Shown: piece by piece, positions 1 through 9,377 of the stretch
Position numbering within the stretch: the first letter of the stretch is position 1
Layout of the letters: each line of letters starts with the position of its first letter
Origin: Solirubrobacterales bacterium
GTDB taxonomy: Bacteria; Actinomycetota; Thermoleophilia; Solirubrobacterales; 70-9
Assembly (NCBI GenBank): GCA_017304845.1
Contig: JAFKLL010000027.1
Location: forward strand, 1 to 40,927
Length of the DNA stretch: 40,927 nucleotides
Direction of reading: 5' to 3'
Program-made: the position numbers and the translations under genes
The notes under the pieces: model-generated
The model's input: the letters and a program-made list of their open reading frames with translations, nothing else
Told to the model about the DNA's origin: nothing
Databases searched by the model: none

Positions 1-1
1 G

Positions 2-2155
2 ACCCGCGTCCTGACCCACCGCATCGCCCATCTGCTCGCCAGCCGACGGGCCCGCCCGGGCGAGATCCTCGCGATCACCTTCACCAACCGGGCCGCGACC
101 GAGATGCGGGAACGGGTCGAGGAGCTGATCGGGGCGAGGGCGCGGGCGATGTGGGTCACCACCTTCCATTCCGCCTGCGGGCGGATGCTGCGCGGCGACG
201 CCGAACGCCTCGGCTACGCGCGGGCCTTCACGATCTACGACGAGGCCGACTCGATCCGCATGATCAAGCGGGTCATGGAGGAGTTGGACGTCGACCCGAA
301 GCGCTTCCCGGCCCGCGCGATCAAGAACGCGATCTCCGGCGCCAAGAACGAGCTGATCGACCCCGACGGGTACAAGAAGCGCGGCGGTTCCTACTTCGAG
401 GACACGGCCGGCAAGGTCTACGAGCTCTACGAGCAGCGGATGCTCGAGTCCAACGCGATGGACTTCGACGACCTGCTGGTCCGGATGGTCAACGTGCTGG
501 AGCTGTTCCCGGAAGTCAGGGAGCGCTGGCGGCGGTCCTTCCGGTACGTGCTGGTCGACGAGTACCAGGACACCAACCACGCCCAGTACCGCCTGCTCCA
601 ACTGCTCGCGGGCGAGCATCGCAACCTGACCGTGGTCGGGGACGAGGATCAGTCGATCTACGGCTTCCGCCACGCCGACATCCGCAACATCCTCGATTTC
701 GAGAAGGACTTCCCGGACGCGAAGGTGGTCAAGCTCGAGCAGAACTACCGTTCGACCCAGACCATCCTCTCGGCCGCCAACGCTGTGGTCGAGAACAACC
801 GCGACCGCCGGCCGAAGAAGCTCTGGACGGATCTCGGGCAGGGCGAGGAGATCGAGGTGGTCCGTCTCGGCGACGAGCACGAGGAGGCCCGCTGGGTGGC
901 GGGGGAGATCGAAAGGCTGGTCGAGGAGGAAGGGATCTCCCCGCTCGACGTCGCGGTCTTCTACCGGATGAACGCGATGAGCCGGGTGTTGGAGGACACG
1001 CTGGTCCGGTTCGGCACCGCCTACAAGGTGATCGGGGGCACCCGCTTCTACGACCGGGCCGAGATCAAGGACGCGATCGCCTATCTCCAGTACATCTCCA
1101 ACCCCCGCGACTCGGTCGCCTTCACCCGGATCGTCAACTCGCCGAAGCGTGGGATCGGCAACACGACCCAAGGCCGCCTGCTCGCCTTCGCCAACACCAC
1201 CGGCGACGACATCTGGGATGTCGCCAACGAGGTCGAGAACGTGCCCGGGGTCGGCACCGCCGCGATCCGGGCGGTCTCCGAGTTTCAGCGGACGATGAAC
1301 TCGCTGAAGGAGGAGGTCGAGGGCCGTCCTCTCGCCGACCTGCTGGAAAAGGTGCTGGACGCGACCGGCTACTTCGAGGCGCTCGAGTCGGAGCGGACGA
1401 TCGAGGCCGAGGGTCGGGTCGAGAACCTCCGCGAACTGATCGGCGTGGCCGGAGAGTTCGACACCAACCGGGAGTTGGAAGGAGCGAGCGACGTGCCGCC
1501 GCTGGACGAGTTCCTCCAGCAGATATCGCTCTACTCCGAGCAGGACAAGCTGACCAAGCAGGAAGAGATGTTGACCCTGATGACGCTCCACAACGCCAAG
1601 GGCCTGGAGTACGACACGGTCTTCATCATCGGCTGCGAGGACGGCGTCTTCCCGCATCAGCGGGCCTTGGACGAGGGGGAGGAAGAGGAGGAGCGCCGCC
1701 TCTGTTACGTCGGCATCACCCGGGCCCGCCAGCGCCTCTACCTGACCGGCGCGCGGACCCGGCGCATGTTCGGCGGCCGGGCCGAGGCCACCATGCCCTC
1801 CCGCTTCCTCGACGAGTTGCCGGCCACCCTGGTCCATCGTCAGGGGTCGGCGGTCGGCCAGGGCGGATTCACCTCCGGCTACACCGGAACGAGCTGGGGC
1901 GGCACCGGCCGGACCCGGAGCCGGCAGCCTCTGGGCGGCGGCCGCTCGTCCGGCGAGGCCCGTCGGGAGAGCCGGGTCGAGCCCGGCACGGCGGTCCGCC
2001 TGGAGGTCGGGGATGATGTGACCCATGCCTCCTTCGGGGACGGCGTCGTGACGGCCGCCGACCCGGGCGGCGTGATCGTGGTCCGGTTCGCGAACGACGG
2101 CAGCGAACGGAAACTGATGGCCGAGTACGCGCCGATCCAGAAGCGATCGGCCTGA
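2..2155 (+). CDS. pcrA: ATP-dependent DNA helicase PcrA/UvrD (5' end missing)
   Basis: Superfamily 1A 3'-5' DNA helicase of DNA repair and replication restart. The reading frame is open from base 2, where the first residues ([12 protein letters not shown]) are those that follow the Walker A GKT, so roughly the first 30-50 residues lie outside the window. Helicase motifs appear in order: [19 protein letters not shown], motif II DEYQDTN, motif [14 protein letters not shown], motif IV EQNYRST, motif [12 protein letters not shown] and motif [15 protein letters not shown]. The last 50 residues ([14 protein letters not shown]...) match the small beta-rich C-terminal domain typical of PcrA/UvrD1, which binds RNA polymerase in other bacteria. 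The gene is followed by folD after 22 bases and probably shares its transcript. The internal ATG at 104 is not the start. Confidence 0.95.
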   Translation, partial: TRVLTHRIAHLLASRRARPGEILAITFTNRAATEMRERVEELIGARARAMWVTTFHSACGRMLRGDAERLGYARAFTIYDEADSIRMIKRVMEELDVDPKRFPARAIKNAISGAKNELIDPDGYKKRGGSYFEDTAGKVYELYEQRMLESNAMDFDDLLVRMVNVLELFPEVRERWRRSFRYVLVDEYQDTNHAQYRLLQLLAGEHRNLTVVGDEDQSIYGFRHADIRNILDFEKDFPDAKVVKLEQNYRSTQTILSAANAVVENNRDRRPKKLWTDLGQGEEIEVVRLGDEHEEARWVAGEIERLVEEEGISPLDVAVFYRMNAMSRVLEDTLVRFGTAYKVIGGTRFYDRAEIKDAIAYLQYISNPRDSVAFTRIVNSPKRGIGNTTQGRLLAFANTTGDDIWDVANEVENVPGVGTAAIRAVSEFQRTMNSLKEEVEGRPLADLLEKVLDATGYFEALESERTIEAEGRVENLRELIGVAGEFDTNRELEGASDVPPLDEFLQQISLYSEQDKLTKQEEMLTLMTLHNAKGLEYDTVFIIGCEDGVFPHQRALDEGEEEEERRLCYVGITRARQRLYLTGARTRRMFGGRAEATMPSRFLDELPATLVHRQGSAVGQGGFTSGYTGTSWGGTGRTRSRQPLGGGRSSGEARRESRVEPGTAVRLEVGDDVTHASFGDGVVTAADPGGVIVVRFANDGSERKLMAEYAPIQKRSA

Positions 2156-2177
2156 GAAACGAGAGGGTGAAGTCCCG

Positions 2178-3029
2178 TTGAGCGCGAAGATCATCGATGG
2201 CAAGCAGGTTTCGGCGGAGGTCCGGGAGCGGGTCGCGGGCGAGGTCACCGAGTACGTGGCGGCCGGCGGTAGGCGGCCGGTCCTGGCCACCGTCCTGGTC
2301 GGCGACGACCCGGCTTCGCATGTCTACGTGGCGAACAAGCACAAGGCCTGCGAGGCGGCCGGGATCGGTTCGGTCCATCACGAGTTGCCGGCCGAGACCA
2401 GCCAGGAGGATCTGCTGACCCTGGTGCGGGCGCTCGGTGACGACGACTCGGTCGACGGCATCCTGGTCCAGCTGCCGCCGCCGGATCACATCGACGCCGA
2501 CGCGGTGATCGCCGCCATCGACCCGGCCAAGGACGTCGACGGGCTCACCGCCACCAACGCCGGCCTGCTGGCCGGCGGGCGACCCGGCCTGGTGCCCTGC
2601 ACGCCGGCCGGGGTGATCGAGCTGCTGGACCACGCCGGGACCGAGATAGAAGGCGCCGAGGCGGTCATCGTGGGCCGCTCGAACCTGGTCGGCCGACCGT
2701 TGATCAGCCTGCTGCTGGGCCGCAACGCCACCGTCACCGCGGCCCATTCCCGCACCCGGGACCTGGCCGGGGTCTGCCGGCGGGCGGACATCCTCATCGC
2801 CGCCGTCGGCGTGCCCGAGCTGCTCGGGGCCGAGCACGTCAAGCCCGGCGCGACCGTGATCGACGTCGGCATCAACCGCACCGACGACGGGCTCCGGGGA
2901 GACGTCGATTTCGACGCGGTGGTGGACATCGCCGGCGCGATCACCCCGGTGCCGGGCGGGGTCGGGCCGATGACGATCGCGATGCTGATGGCCAACACGC
3001 TCACCGCCGCGAAGGCGAGGGCGAAGTGA
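2178..3029 (+). CDS. folD: Bifunctional methylene-THF dehydrogenase/cyclohydrolase FolD
   Basis: Cytosolic enzyme of one-carbon metabolism that interconverts 5,10-methylene-THF and 10-formyl-THF using NADP. At 283 aa it is a normal family length. Family signatures are YVANKHKA with Tyr50 and catalytic Lys54, [19 protein letters not shown], the nucleotide-binding [10 protein letters not shown] and the C-terminal [12 protein letters not shown]. The start is TTG, set by a GAGGG ribosome binding site at 2163-2167; no better ATG lies nearby. It sits 22 bases after pcrA, and its TGA overlaps the GTG of the next gene by 4 bases, implying translational coupling. Confidence 0.96.
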   Translation: MSAKIIDGKQVSAEVRERVAGEVTEYVAAGGRRPVLATVLVGDDPASHVYVANKHKACEAAGIGSVHHELPAETSQEDLLTLVRALGDDDSVDGILVQLPPPDHIDADAVIAAIDPAKDVDGLTATNAGLLAGGRPGLVPCTPAGVIELLDHAGTEIEGAEAVIVGRSNLVGRPLISLLLGRNATVTAAHSRTRDLAGVCRRADILIAAVGVPELLGAEHVKPGATVIDVGINRTDDGLRGDVDFDAVVDIAGAITPVPGGVGPMTIAMLMANTLTAAKARAK

Positions 3030-3400
3030 AGCTCGGCCGGGTCCATCCCGGCGAGTGGCTGGTCGGGCTGCTCGGCCTGGCCGTGCTGGCCGGTCTGATC
3101 CTGCCCTGGAGCGGCGGCTCGGCCGCCCTCAGCTCGCCGGGGCTGCTCGACCTGATCCTCCTGGTGGTCGCGGCGGCGGCGGTGCTGCTGCCGCTGATCG
3201 TGGCGCGCAGCTCTCGCACCGACGTCCCGGTGGTCTACGAGACCACGCTCTGGCCGCTATCGGGGCTGGTCGCCCTGATCCTGATCGTCAAGGCGATCTT
3301 CCCGCCGGATTCCGGATTCGATTCGGGATTCTGGCTGGCCCTGGCCGGCATCTTCCTGATGAGCTTCACCCTGTGGCGCTGCGTCGGCCGCGAGTACTGA
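3026..3400 (+). CDS. Small four-helix membrane protein, unknown function
   Basis: A 124-residue hydrophobic protein with four likely membrane segments, at about residues 8-27, 36-56, 70-88 and 97-115. Short polar loops and a positively charged end (CVGREY) follow. I recognise no catalytic motif or family. The GTG start overlaps the folD stop (GTGA), so it is probably translated together with folD. A 46-base gap carrying the gatC promoter follows it. That it is a real gene rests on the overlap, the hydrophobic pattern and the absence of a competing frame; its function is unknown. Confidence 0.8.
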   Translation: MKLGRVHPGEWLVGLLGLAVLAGLILPWSGGSAALSSPGLLDLILLVVAAAAVLLPLIVARSSRTDVPVVYETTLWPLSGLVALILIVKAIFPPDSGFDSGFWLALAGIFLMSFTLWRCVGREY

Positions 3401-3433
3401 ACCGTCGTCCAGACGCCTCGCGGGTCCCGTCCA

Positions 3434-3447
3434 TAGACTCAGCTCCG
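3434..3447 (+). promoter_or_regulatory. Probable leaderless promoter of gatCAB (-10 box TAGACT)
   Basis: TAGACT at 3434-3439 fits the actinobacterial TANNNT -10 pattern. It ends 7 bases before the GTG start of gatC, and no Shine-Dalgarno sequence is present, so transcription should start at or next to the start codon. No convincing -35 hexamer is seen. Confidence 0.6.
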
Positions 3448-3737
3448 TGATCGAGCGTGAACAGGTTTTGCATGTTGCCCGGCTTTCTCGGCTTCGCCTG
3501 AGCGATTCCGAGATCGACACCTTGGCGGGGGAGCTCTCCTCGATCCTCGACCACGTCGACAAGCTGGCCGAGGTGGACATCGAGGGAGTCGAACCGACCT
3601 CCCACGTGGTGCCGCTGGAGAACGTCCTGCGGCCCGACGAGCCGCGGCCGAGCCTCGATCGCGAGGTCGCCCTCTCGCAGGCTCCCGATCCCCACGATGG
3701 CGCCTTCCGGGTGCCGTCCCCGCAGGCGGAGTCCTGA
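3447..3737 (+). CDS. gatC: Asp/Glu-tRNA amidotransferase subunit C
   Basis: Small subunit that bridges GatA and GatB in the amidotransferase converting Glu-tRNA(Gln) and/or Asp-tRNA(Asn) to the amidated forms. The 96 residues are normal for GatC. The N-terminal helical pair (VLHVARLSRLRLS, ELSSILDHVDKLAEVD) and the extended tail (VEPTSHVVPLENVLRPDEP) are diagnostic. The GTG start is supported by a -10 box 7 bases upstream (leaderless). It is the first gene of gatC-gatA-gatB, with two bases between its stop and gatA. Confidence 0.96.
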   Translation: MIEREQVLHVARLSRLRLSDSEIDTLAGELSSILDHVDKLAEVDIEGVEPTSHVVPLENVLRPDEPRPSLDREVALSQAPDPHDGAFRVPSPQAES

Positions 3738-3739
3738 GC

Positions 3740-5191
3740 ATGGCCGACCTGATGGCAGCCACCGGCGCCCAGACCGCCGCCCTGATCTCCTCCGGTGAGG
3801 CTTCCGCCGACGAGGTCCTCGACTTCTGGCTCGAACGCGCCTCCGGCGACGGCCTCAACGGGTACCTCTGGACCGCCGACCGCGAGTCGGCCCGGGCCGG
3901 GGTGGACGGTTCCGGCCCGCTGGCCGGGGTCCCGGTCGCGATCAAGGACATCTTCTGCACCGAGGGCGTGCCGACCACGGCCGCCTCGCGCATCCTCGAG
4001 GGCTATCTGCCGCCGTACACCGCGACCGCGGTCGCCCGCCTGAACGCGGGCGGCATGCCGATGCTGGGCAAGACCAACATGGACGAGTTCGCGATGGGCT
4101 CCTCCAACGAGAACTCCGCCTACGGCGCGAGCCTCAACCCCTGGGACAGGGGCCGGGTTCCGGGCGGCTCATCCGGCGGTTCCGCCGCCGTGGTCGCCGG
4201 CGGGCTCGCCCCCTGGGCGCTCGGCACCGACACCGGCGGCTCGATCCGGCAGCCGGCCGGGTTCTGCGGCATCGTCGGGCTGAAGCCGACCTACGGCGCG
4301 ATCTCGCGCTTCGGCATGATCGCCTTCGCGTCCTCCCTGGACCAGTGCGGCCCGTTGACCCGGGACGTGACCGACGCGGCGCTGCTGCTGGCGACCCTTC
4401 AGGGTCGTGACCAGATGGACTCGACCTCGGTCGGCATCGAGGGCGGGATCTCCGCCCCCGGCGCCGAGCGGCTCGACGGACTCACCTTCGGGGTGCCACG
4501 CGGCCTGATCGGCCAGGGCATCGAGGCCGGCGTCCTGGCCCGCTTCGAGGAGACCCTGATCAAGATCGCCGAGCTGGGCGGCACCATCGTCGACATCGAG
4601 CTGCCGCATGCCGGCCACGCGATCTCGGCCTACTACGTGCTGGCCCCGGCCGAGGCCTCGACCAACCTCTCCCGTTACGACGGGGTCCGCTACGGGGTCC
4701 GGGCCAGCGACGAGGACCTGCTCTCGATGTACGAGGTGACCCGCGAGGAGGGCTTCGGCCCCGAGGTCAAGCGCCGCATCATGCTCGGCACCTACGCGCT
4801 CTCCTCGGGCTACTACGACGCCTACTACGGCCGGGCACAGCGGGTCCGGACCCGGATCGTCGAGGATTTCCGGAACGCCTTCGGCCAGGTCGACTTCGTG
4901 GTCACCCCGACCTCTCCGACCGTCGCCTTCGAGCTCGGCGAGAAGACCGCCGACCCGTGGACCATGTACCAGAGCGACCTGTTCACGGTCCCGATGTCGC
5001 TGGCCGGCGTGCCGGCGATCTCGATCCCGGCCGGGCTCGCCCAGCCGGACGGGGGAGGCCCCGACCTCCCGGTCGGCTTCCAGATCGCGGCGCCCGCCTT
5101 CGCCGAGCAGAAGCTGCTCGAGGCCTCCTTCGCCCTGGAGAGCGCAATCGGCTTCGATGGCTCCGCCGGCCTGGAAGGGGGTCTGCGATGA
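3740..5191 (+). CDS. gatA: Asp/Glu-tRNA amidotransferase subunit A
   Basis: Amidase-signature glutaminase subunit of GatCAB that releases ammonia from glutamine for transfer to the mischarged tRNA. At 483 aa it is full length. The Ser-cisSer-Lys triad is visible as Lys69 in PVAIKDIF, Ser144 in PGGSSGGS and nucleophile Ser168 in DTGGSIRQP; the spacing (75 and 24 residues) equals that of characterised GatA proteins. The ATG lies 2 bases after the gatC stop and the TGA overlaps the gatB ATG (ATGA), so the three subunits are translationally linked. Confidence 0.97.
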   Translation: MADLMAATGAQTAALISSGEASADEVLDFWLERASGDGLNGYLWTADRESARAGVDGSGPLAGVPVAIKDIFCTEGVPTTAASRILEGYLPPYTATAVARLNAGGMPMLGKTNMDEFAMGSSNENSAYGASLNPWDRGRVPGGSSGGSAAVVAGGLAPWALGTDTGGSIRQPAGFCGIVGLKPTYGAISRFGMIAFASSLDQCGPLTRDVTDAALLLATLQGRDQMDSTSVGIEGGISAPGAERLDGLTFGVPRGLIGQGIEAGVLARFEETLIKIAELGGTIVDIELPHAGHAISAYYVLAPAEASTNLSRYDGVRYGVRASDEDLLSMYEVTREEGFGPEVKRRIMLGTYALSSGYYDAYYGRAQRVRTRIVEDFRNAFGQVDFVVTPTSPTVAFELGEKTADPWTMYQSDLFTVPMSLAGVPAISIPAGLAQPDGGGPDLPVGFQIAAPAFAEQKLLEASFALESAIGFDGSAGLEGGLR

Positions 5192-6621
5192 GCACCGAGT
5201 ACGACGCGGTGATCGGGCTGGAGATCCACGTCCAGCTCTCGACCAAGACCAAGATGTTCTGCGGCTGCGAGCTCTCGTTCGGCGACGAGCCGAACGTCCA
5301 TACCTGCCCGATCTGCCTGGCGCACCCCGGGGTGCTGCCGGTGCCGAACCAGACCGCCTTCGAGTACGCGCTGAAGATCGGCGCGGCGCTCGATTGCGAG
5401 CTCTCGCCGGTCTCGACCTTCGACCGCAAGAACTACTTCTATCCGGACAATCCCAAGGCGTACCAGATCACCCAGGCGGCGACGCCCTTCGCGATCGACG
5501 GCCGTCTCGGCCAGGTCCGGATCCATCACGCCCACCTCGAGGAAGACGCCGCCAAGACGATCCACACCGGCGGCGCCGGCCGCATCAAGGGCTCCGACGC
5601 GTCGCTGGTCGACTTCAACCGTGGCGGCACGCCGCTGGTCGAGATCGTGACCGAGCCGGACCTGCGTTCCGGCTCCGAGGTGCGCGAGTGGGGCCAGCTG
5701 CTGCGCGCGACCATCAAGCAGCTCGGGGTCTCCGACGTGAACATGGAGGAGGGCTCGCTGCGCTGCGACGCCAACATCTCGATCCGCCCGGTCGGCTCCG
5801 AGACGCTCGGCACCAAGACCGAGCTCAAGAACATGAACTCCTTCCGCTTCATCGAGCGGGGCATCGAGGCCGAGATCGCGCGTCAGAAGGAGGTCATCGC
5901 CTCGGGCGGCGCGGTCGAGCAGGAGACGCTGCACTTCGATCCCTCGACCGGCGAGCTCCACTCGCTGCGTTCGAAGGAAGAGGCGCATGACTACCGCTAC
6001 CTGCCCGAGCCGGACCTGGTCCCGGTCGTGCCGACCCAGGCCATGCTCGAGGAGGCCCTGAAGCTGCCGGAGCTGCCGGCCGCCCGGGCCGCCCGCTACG
6101 AGGGGATCGGCGTCGGCGAGCAGGCGGCGCTGCTGCTCTCCTTCGAGGTCGATTGGGCCGAGTACTTCGAGGGCGTGCTCGCCGCGGACGACTCGATCGA
6201 GCCCCGCGTCGCCGCCAACTGGGTGACCGGGGAGTTCGCGGCCGAGCTGCGCAAGCAGGACGACCAGCCCCTGGCCGAGTCCAAGGTCGATCCCGCCTCC
6301 CTGGCGAAGCTGATCGGCCTGGTCGCCTCGAAGAAGATCTCCCATGGCGCCGGCAAGACCGTGCTCGAGGCGATCGTCGCCGACGGCTCCGACCCGGAGG
6401 CCGTGGTCGCCGAGCAGGGCCTGGAGCAGATCTCGGACTCCGGCGAGCTGGAGCAGATCGTGATCCAGGCGATCGAGGACAACCCGAAGCCAGCCGAGCA
6501 GGTCCGCTCCGGCAACGAGAAGGCGATCGGGGCCCTGGTCGGTGCCGTGATGAAGGCCACCCAGGGCCGGGCGGACGGCGGCGAGGTCAATCGCCTGCTG
6601 CGCCAGCACCTCGGCCTCTAG
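5188..6621 (+). CDS. gatB: Asp/Glu-tRNA amidotransferase subunit B
   Basis: Kinase/tRNA-binding subunit of GatCAB. It activates the mischarged carboxylate with ATP and receives ammonia from GatA. The 477 residues are full length. Visible are the N-terminal GLEIHVQLSTKTKMFCGC, a CxC...CPIC zinc-binding cluster, YFYPDNPKAYQITQ, NFNRGG-like and TELKNMNSF motifs, and a C-terminal YqeY-like helical tail ending NRLLRQHLGL. I chose the ATG at 5188, which overlaps the gatA stop; the frame is open further upstream but that part is shadow of gatA. A strong terminator follows. Confidence 0.97.
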   Translation: MSTEYDAVIGLEIHVQLSTKTKMFCGCELSFGDEPNVHTCPICLAHPGVLPVPNQTAFEYALKIGAALDCELSPVSTFDRKNYFYPDNPKAYQITQAATPFAIDGRLGQVRIHHAHLEEDAAKTIHTGGAGRIKGSDASLVDFNRGGTPLVEIVTEPDLRSGSEVREWGQLLRATIKQLGVSDVNMEEGSLRCDANISIRPVGSETLGTKTELKNMNSFRFIERGIEAEIARQKEVIASGGAVEQETLHFDPSTGELHSLRSKEEAHDYRYLPEPDLVPVVPTQAMLEEALKLPELPAARAARYEGIGVGEQAALLLSFEVDWAEYFEGVLAADDSIEPRVAANWVTGEFAAELRKQDDQPLAESKVDPASLAKLIGLVASKKISHGAGKTVLEAIVADGSDPEAVVAEQGLEQISDSGELEQIVIQAIEDNPKPAEQVRSGNEKAIGALVGAVMKATQGRADGGEVNRLLRQHLGL

Positions 6622-6643
6622 ACGAATCTCGTCCAGAAAAGGA

Positions 6644-6672
6644 AAAGGGCCCGGTCGATGACCGGGCCCTTT
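6644..6672. terminator. Bidirectional intrinsic terminator, gatB / protease
   Basis: A perfect 13-bp stem (6644-6656 with 6660-6672) closes a 3-base loop. The arms begin with AAA and end with TTT, so it can act for both converging genes. Confidence 0.9.
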
Positions 6673-6692
6673 CTCTGTGCGGTTGGTCTCCG

Positions 6693-7928
6693 TTAGCGCC
6701 GGGGCAGGATCACCCTGAAGCTGCGGACGATCTGCTTCCGGCTCTGACGCCCGGTCTGGTCGACCGCGCGGACCCGGAGCGTGTGCCGGCCGGGACTGAG
6801 CCTGGTGATCGAGATCCGCGCCGAGCAGGGCACGGGCCGCTTGCGGTCCAGCTTGCAGCTGAACCCGAGCAGGGTTGCCGCGGAGCCGCCGAAGACGAAG
6901 GAGACCTTCCGCTTGCGGACCACCCGGGGCGGCGCCTTGCGCAGCTTGACGGTCGGGGCGGGGGAGCCGCCGGCCTTGACGTAGAGCGCCTTGGCGGCGT
7001 TGGAGAAGTACGGGCCCATGATGAAGCCGCAGGTCTTGGGGGCGCTGTCGCAGTAGCCGTAGCTGACCACCGAGTTGACGTAGTTGCCGAGGGTGACCCA
7101 GCCGCCGCCGCTGGCGCCCTGCTGCATCAGGCACGGGTTGGCGACGATCGGGTAGGGCTTGAGGTTCCTGCCGTTGTTGTCACGGCCGGCGAACTTGGAA
7201 TGGCAGCCCCGCAGGACCTCGCCGTCGTACGGAGGGTTGGGCTTCGAGGGGTAGCCGTACAGCGTGTACTCCAGGCCCTTCGGGTTGAGGTCGAATGCGA
7301 TCTGACGCGCCCCGAAGAACTTCTGGGCGGGCTGGTCGAGCACGACGACGCCGAGGTCGTAGCTCTGGTTGCCGCTCTGGACCCACTGGCTCGTGGTGTA
7401 CAGGCTGACGGCGCTGCCGACCCCGAGCGGGGCGGTCTGGTTCTCGTAGCCCGGGATGAAGACGAGGTTGGTCACGAAGGACTTGGTCTCCTGGTCGAAG
7501 ACGCAGTGACCGGCCGTGAAGATGACGTTCCGCTTGGCCGAGTCGATGATCGTGCCTGAGCAGCTGTAGTTCGAGGCGCCGACGGCGAAGAAGATCTTGC
7601 CGTGGACGACCTGGGGGAACTTGGTCACGTTGCCCGGGGTGAAGTCCCCGGTGGCGGCCGAGGCATGGGCGCCGGGCAGGTCGGGCACGTCGAAGCTGCC
7701 CGCCGGGTCCGAGTCGGCCGGGACCGCAGAGGCCATGCGGGCCGGGGTCCAGTAGCTCTCGGCCGAGGCGGGGTCGGCGACCGTCTCGGAGACGACCTTT
7801 GCCTTGCCGGTGACCTTGGAGACCACCGGGGGCGGCGTGCCCCGGTCGACGATGCCGGCGGCGGAGGCGATGGATGCGGATGGGAAGGAGATGGCCAGGA
7901 GCGCGGTGGCCAGCAGCCCGGCCTTCAT
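6693..7928 (-). CDS. Secreted trypsin/V8-like serine protease with C-terminal Ig-like domain
   Basis: Predicted exported chymotrypsin-fold protease of 411 aa. The ATG at 7928 was chosen because an AAGGGAGGTG ribosome binding site lies 4-5 bases upstream and a signal peptide follows directly (residues 1-24, MKAGLLATALLAIS...SAA). The frame stays open further upstream but runs into the divergent NDH-2 gene. A propeptide-like stretch is followed by the protease domain: His141 in TAGHC, Asp191 in SYDLGVVVLD and Ser273 in GASGGGW. The final 70 residues (FSCKLD...LSPGRHTLRVRAVD) resemble the small Ig-like domain common on secreted actinobacterial proteins. Substrate is unknown. It is monocistronic, between a terminator and a divergent gene. 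Confidence 0.88.
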   Translation of the reverse strand: MKAGLLATALLAISFPSASIASAAGIVDRGTPPPVVSKVTGKAKVVSETVADPASAESYWTPARMASAVPADSDPAGSFDVPDLPGAHASAATGDFTPGNVTKFPQVVHGKIFFAVGASNYSCSGTIIDSAKRNVIFTAGHCVFDQETKSFVTNLVFIPGYENQTAPLGVGSAVSLYTTSQWVQSGNQSYDLGVVVLDQPAQKFFGARQIAFDLNPKGLEYTLYGYPSKPNPPYDGEVLRGCHSKFAGRDNNGRNLKPYPIVANPCLMQQGASGGGWVTLGNYVNSVVSYGYCDSAPKTCGFIMGPYFSNAAKALYVKAGGSPAPTVKLRKAPPRVVRKRKVSFVFGGSAATLLGFSCKLDRKRPVPCSARISITRLSPGRHTLRVRAVDQTGRQSRKQIVRSFRVILPRR

Positions 7929-8021
7929 CGCACCTCCCTTGACCCTGTCGTTGAGACCCATGGGACCATTAGAACAGATGGGACGGCACCCAGTTGCGCC
8001 ATGGGGAACCAACTCGCGGCC

Positions 8022-8035
8022 TATACTCGCCGCCA
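8022..8035 (+). promoter_or_regulatory. Probable leaderless promoter of the NDH-2 gene (-10 box TATACT)
   Basis: TATACT at 8022-8027 is a near-consensus -10 hexamer ending 7 bases before the ATG at 8035, with no ribosome binding site between. This implies a leaderless mRNA. The -35 region is weak. Confidence 0.65.
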
Positions 8036-9375
8036 TGGCCTGGAACATCGTGATTGCCGGCGGAGGCTTCGCCGGCGCAAACGTCGCCCGTGAACTCGAG
8101 AAGCTCCTTCCGAAGCAGTCTTCGCGGCTGATCCTGGTCAACGACGTGAACTTCCTGCTCTACACGCCGCTCCTGCCGGAGGCCGCCGCCGGCACCCTGG
8201 AGCCGCGCCACGTGGTGACGCCGCTGCGCGACATCCTGAACCGGACGAACCTGCGGCTGGGCGTGGTCGACGCCCATGACAGGGACGCCCGCACCGTGAC
8301 GATCCGCAGCCACACCGGCGAGACCGAGGACGTGGCCTACGACCATCTGGTCCTGGCGCCCGGCTCGATCTCCCGCTTCCTCCCGATCCCCGGCCTGACC
8401 GAGCACGCGGTCGGGTTCAAGAGCCTGGCCGACGCGATCTACCTGCGCAACCACGTGATCGAGACCCTGGAGATGGCCAACGCGACCGAGGACCGCGCCC
8501 TCCGGGACGAGCTCCTCACCTACGTCTTCGTCGGCGGCGGCTACGCCGGCCTGGAGGCTCTGGCCGAGCTCCAGGACTTCGCCGCGGACGCGATGCAGCA
8601 CTACCCCAAGGCCCGGCTCCACGGCATGCGCTGGGTGCTGGTCGAGGCGGCCGAGCGGGTCCTGCCCGAGATCGACTCGGAGCTGGCCGACTACGCGGTG
8701 CGCGAGCTGCGCGGCCGCGGGATCGACGTGAAGATGGGCACCACCCTCGACGAGGTGACCGCGAGCACCGCGCGGATCTCGACCGGGGAGGTCTTGCCGA
8801 CCAGGACCGTGGTGTGGACCGCCGGCGTCGCCCCGCATCCGGCCCTGAAGCGCTTCGGGGTGCCGCTCGACGAGCGCGGCCGGGTCAAGGTCGGTCACGA
8901 CATGGCGGTCGAGGGCATGGACGGTGTCTGGGCCCTCGGCGACGCGGCCGCGGTCCCGAACCCGGTCGGGGGCACCTGCCCGCCCACCGCCCAGCACGCC
9001 GTGCGCCAGGCGCCGGTGGTCGCCGCCAACGTCGCCGCCGCGGTCGGGGTCGGCCAGCCCAAGGAGTTCACCTACGAGGGCAGCGCCTCCTTCGTCAACC
9101 TGGGCCGCTACAAGGCGGTCGGCAAGATCGGCGACAAGACCTTCCGGGGATTCAAGGCCTGGTGGCTGGCCCGCAGTTACCACATGAGTCAGATCCCGGG
9201 CCTGCCTCGCAAGATCCGGGCGGTGATCGACTGGACCGCCAGCCTGCCCTTCTCGCGCGACCTCTCCGAGGTCGGCTCGATCGGGCGTCCCGGCGTGCTC
9301 AGCCCCGACCGTTACGCCCACGGCGGCTCGCACCGCCCGGTCGAGTCGGGCGAGGACGTCGATCCGGTCGAGTAG
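8035..9375 (+). CDS. ndh: Type II NADH:quinone oxidoreductase (NDH-2)
   Basis: Single-subunit, non-proton-pumping flavoprotein that passes electrons from NADH to quinone at the membrane. The 446 residues carry an FAD dinucleotide fold at the N-terminus (IVIAGGGFAGANVARELE), a second GxGxxG for NADH (YVFVGGGYAGLEALAEL), the FAD-closing VWALGDAAAVPN and the NDH-2 segment CPPTAQHAVRQA. The ATG at 8035 directly precedes the first beta strand and has a -10 box 7 bases upstream; the upstream extension overlaps the divergent protease. Only 2 bases separate its stop from the convergent cupredoxin gene, so any terminator must lie inside that gene; a 6-bp hairpin at 9386-9400 is a candidate. The quinone is presumably menaquinone, whose pathway is encoded further right. 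Confidence 0.93.
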   Translation: MAWNIVIAGGGFAGANVARELEKLLPKQSSRLILVNDVNFLLYTPLLPEAAAGTLEPRHVVTPLRDILNRTNLRLGVVDAHDRDARTVTIRSHTGETEDVAYDHLVLAPGSISRFLPIPGLTEHAVGFKSLADAIYLRNHVIETLEMANATEDRALRDELLTYVFVGGGYAGLEALAELQDFAADAMQHYPKARLHGMRWVLVEAAERVLPEIDSELADYAVRELRGRGIDVKMGTTLDEVTASTARISTGEVLPTRTVVWTAGVAPHPALKRFGVPLDERGRVKVGHDMAVEGMDGVWALGDAAAVPNPVGGTCPPTAQHAVRQAPVVAANVAAAVGVGQPKEFTYEGSASFVNLGRYKAVGKIGDKTFRGFKAWWLARSYHMSQIPGLPRKIRAVIDWTASLPFSRDLSEVGSIGRPGVLSPDRYAHGGSHRPVESGEDVDPVE

Positions 9376-9377
9376 CC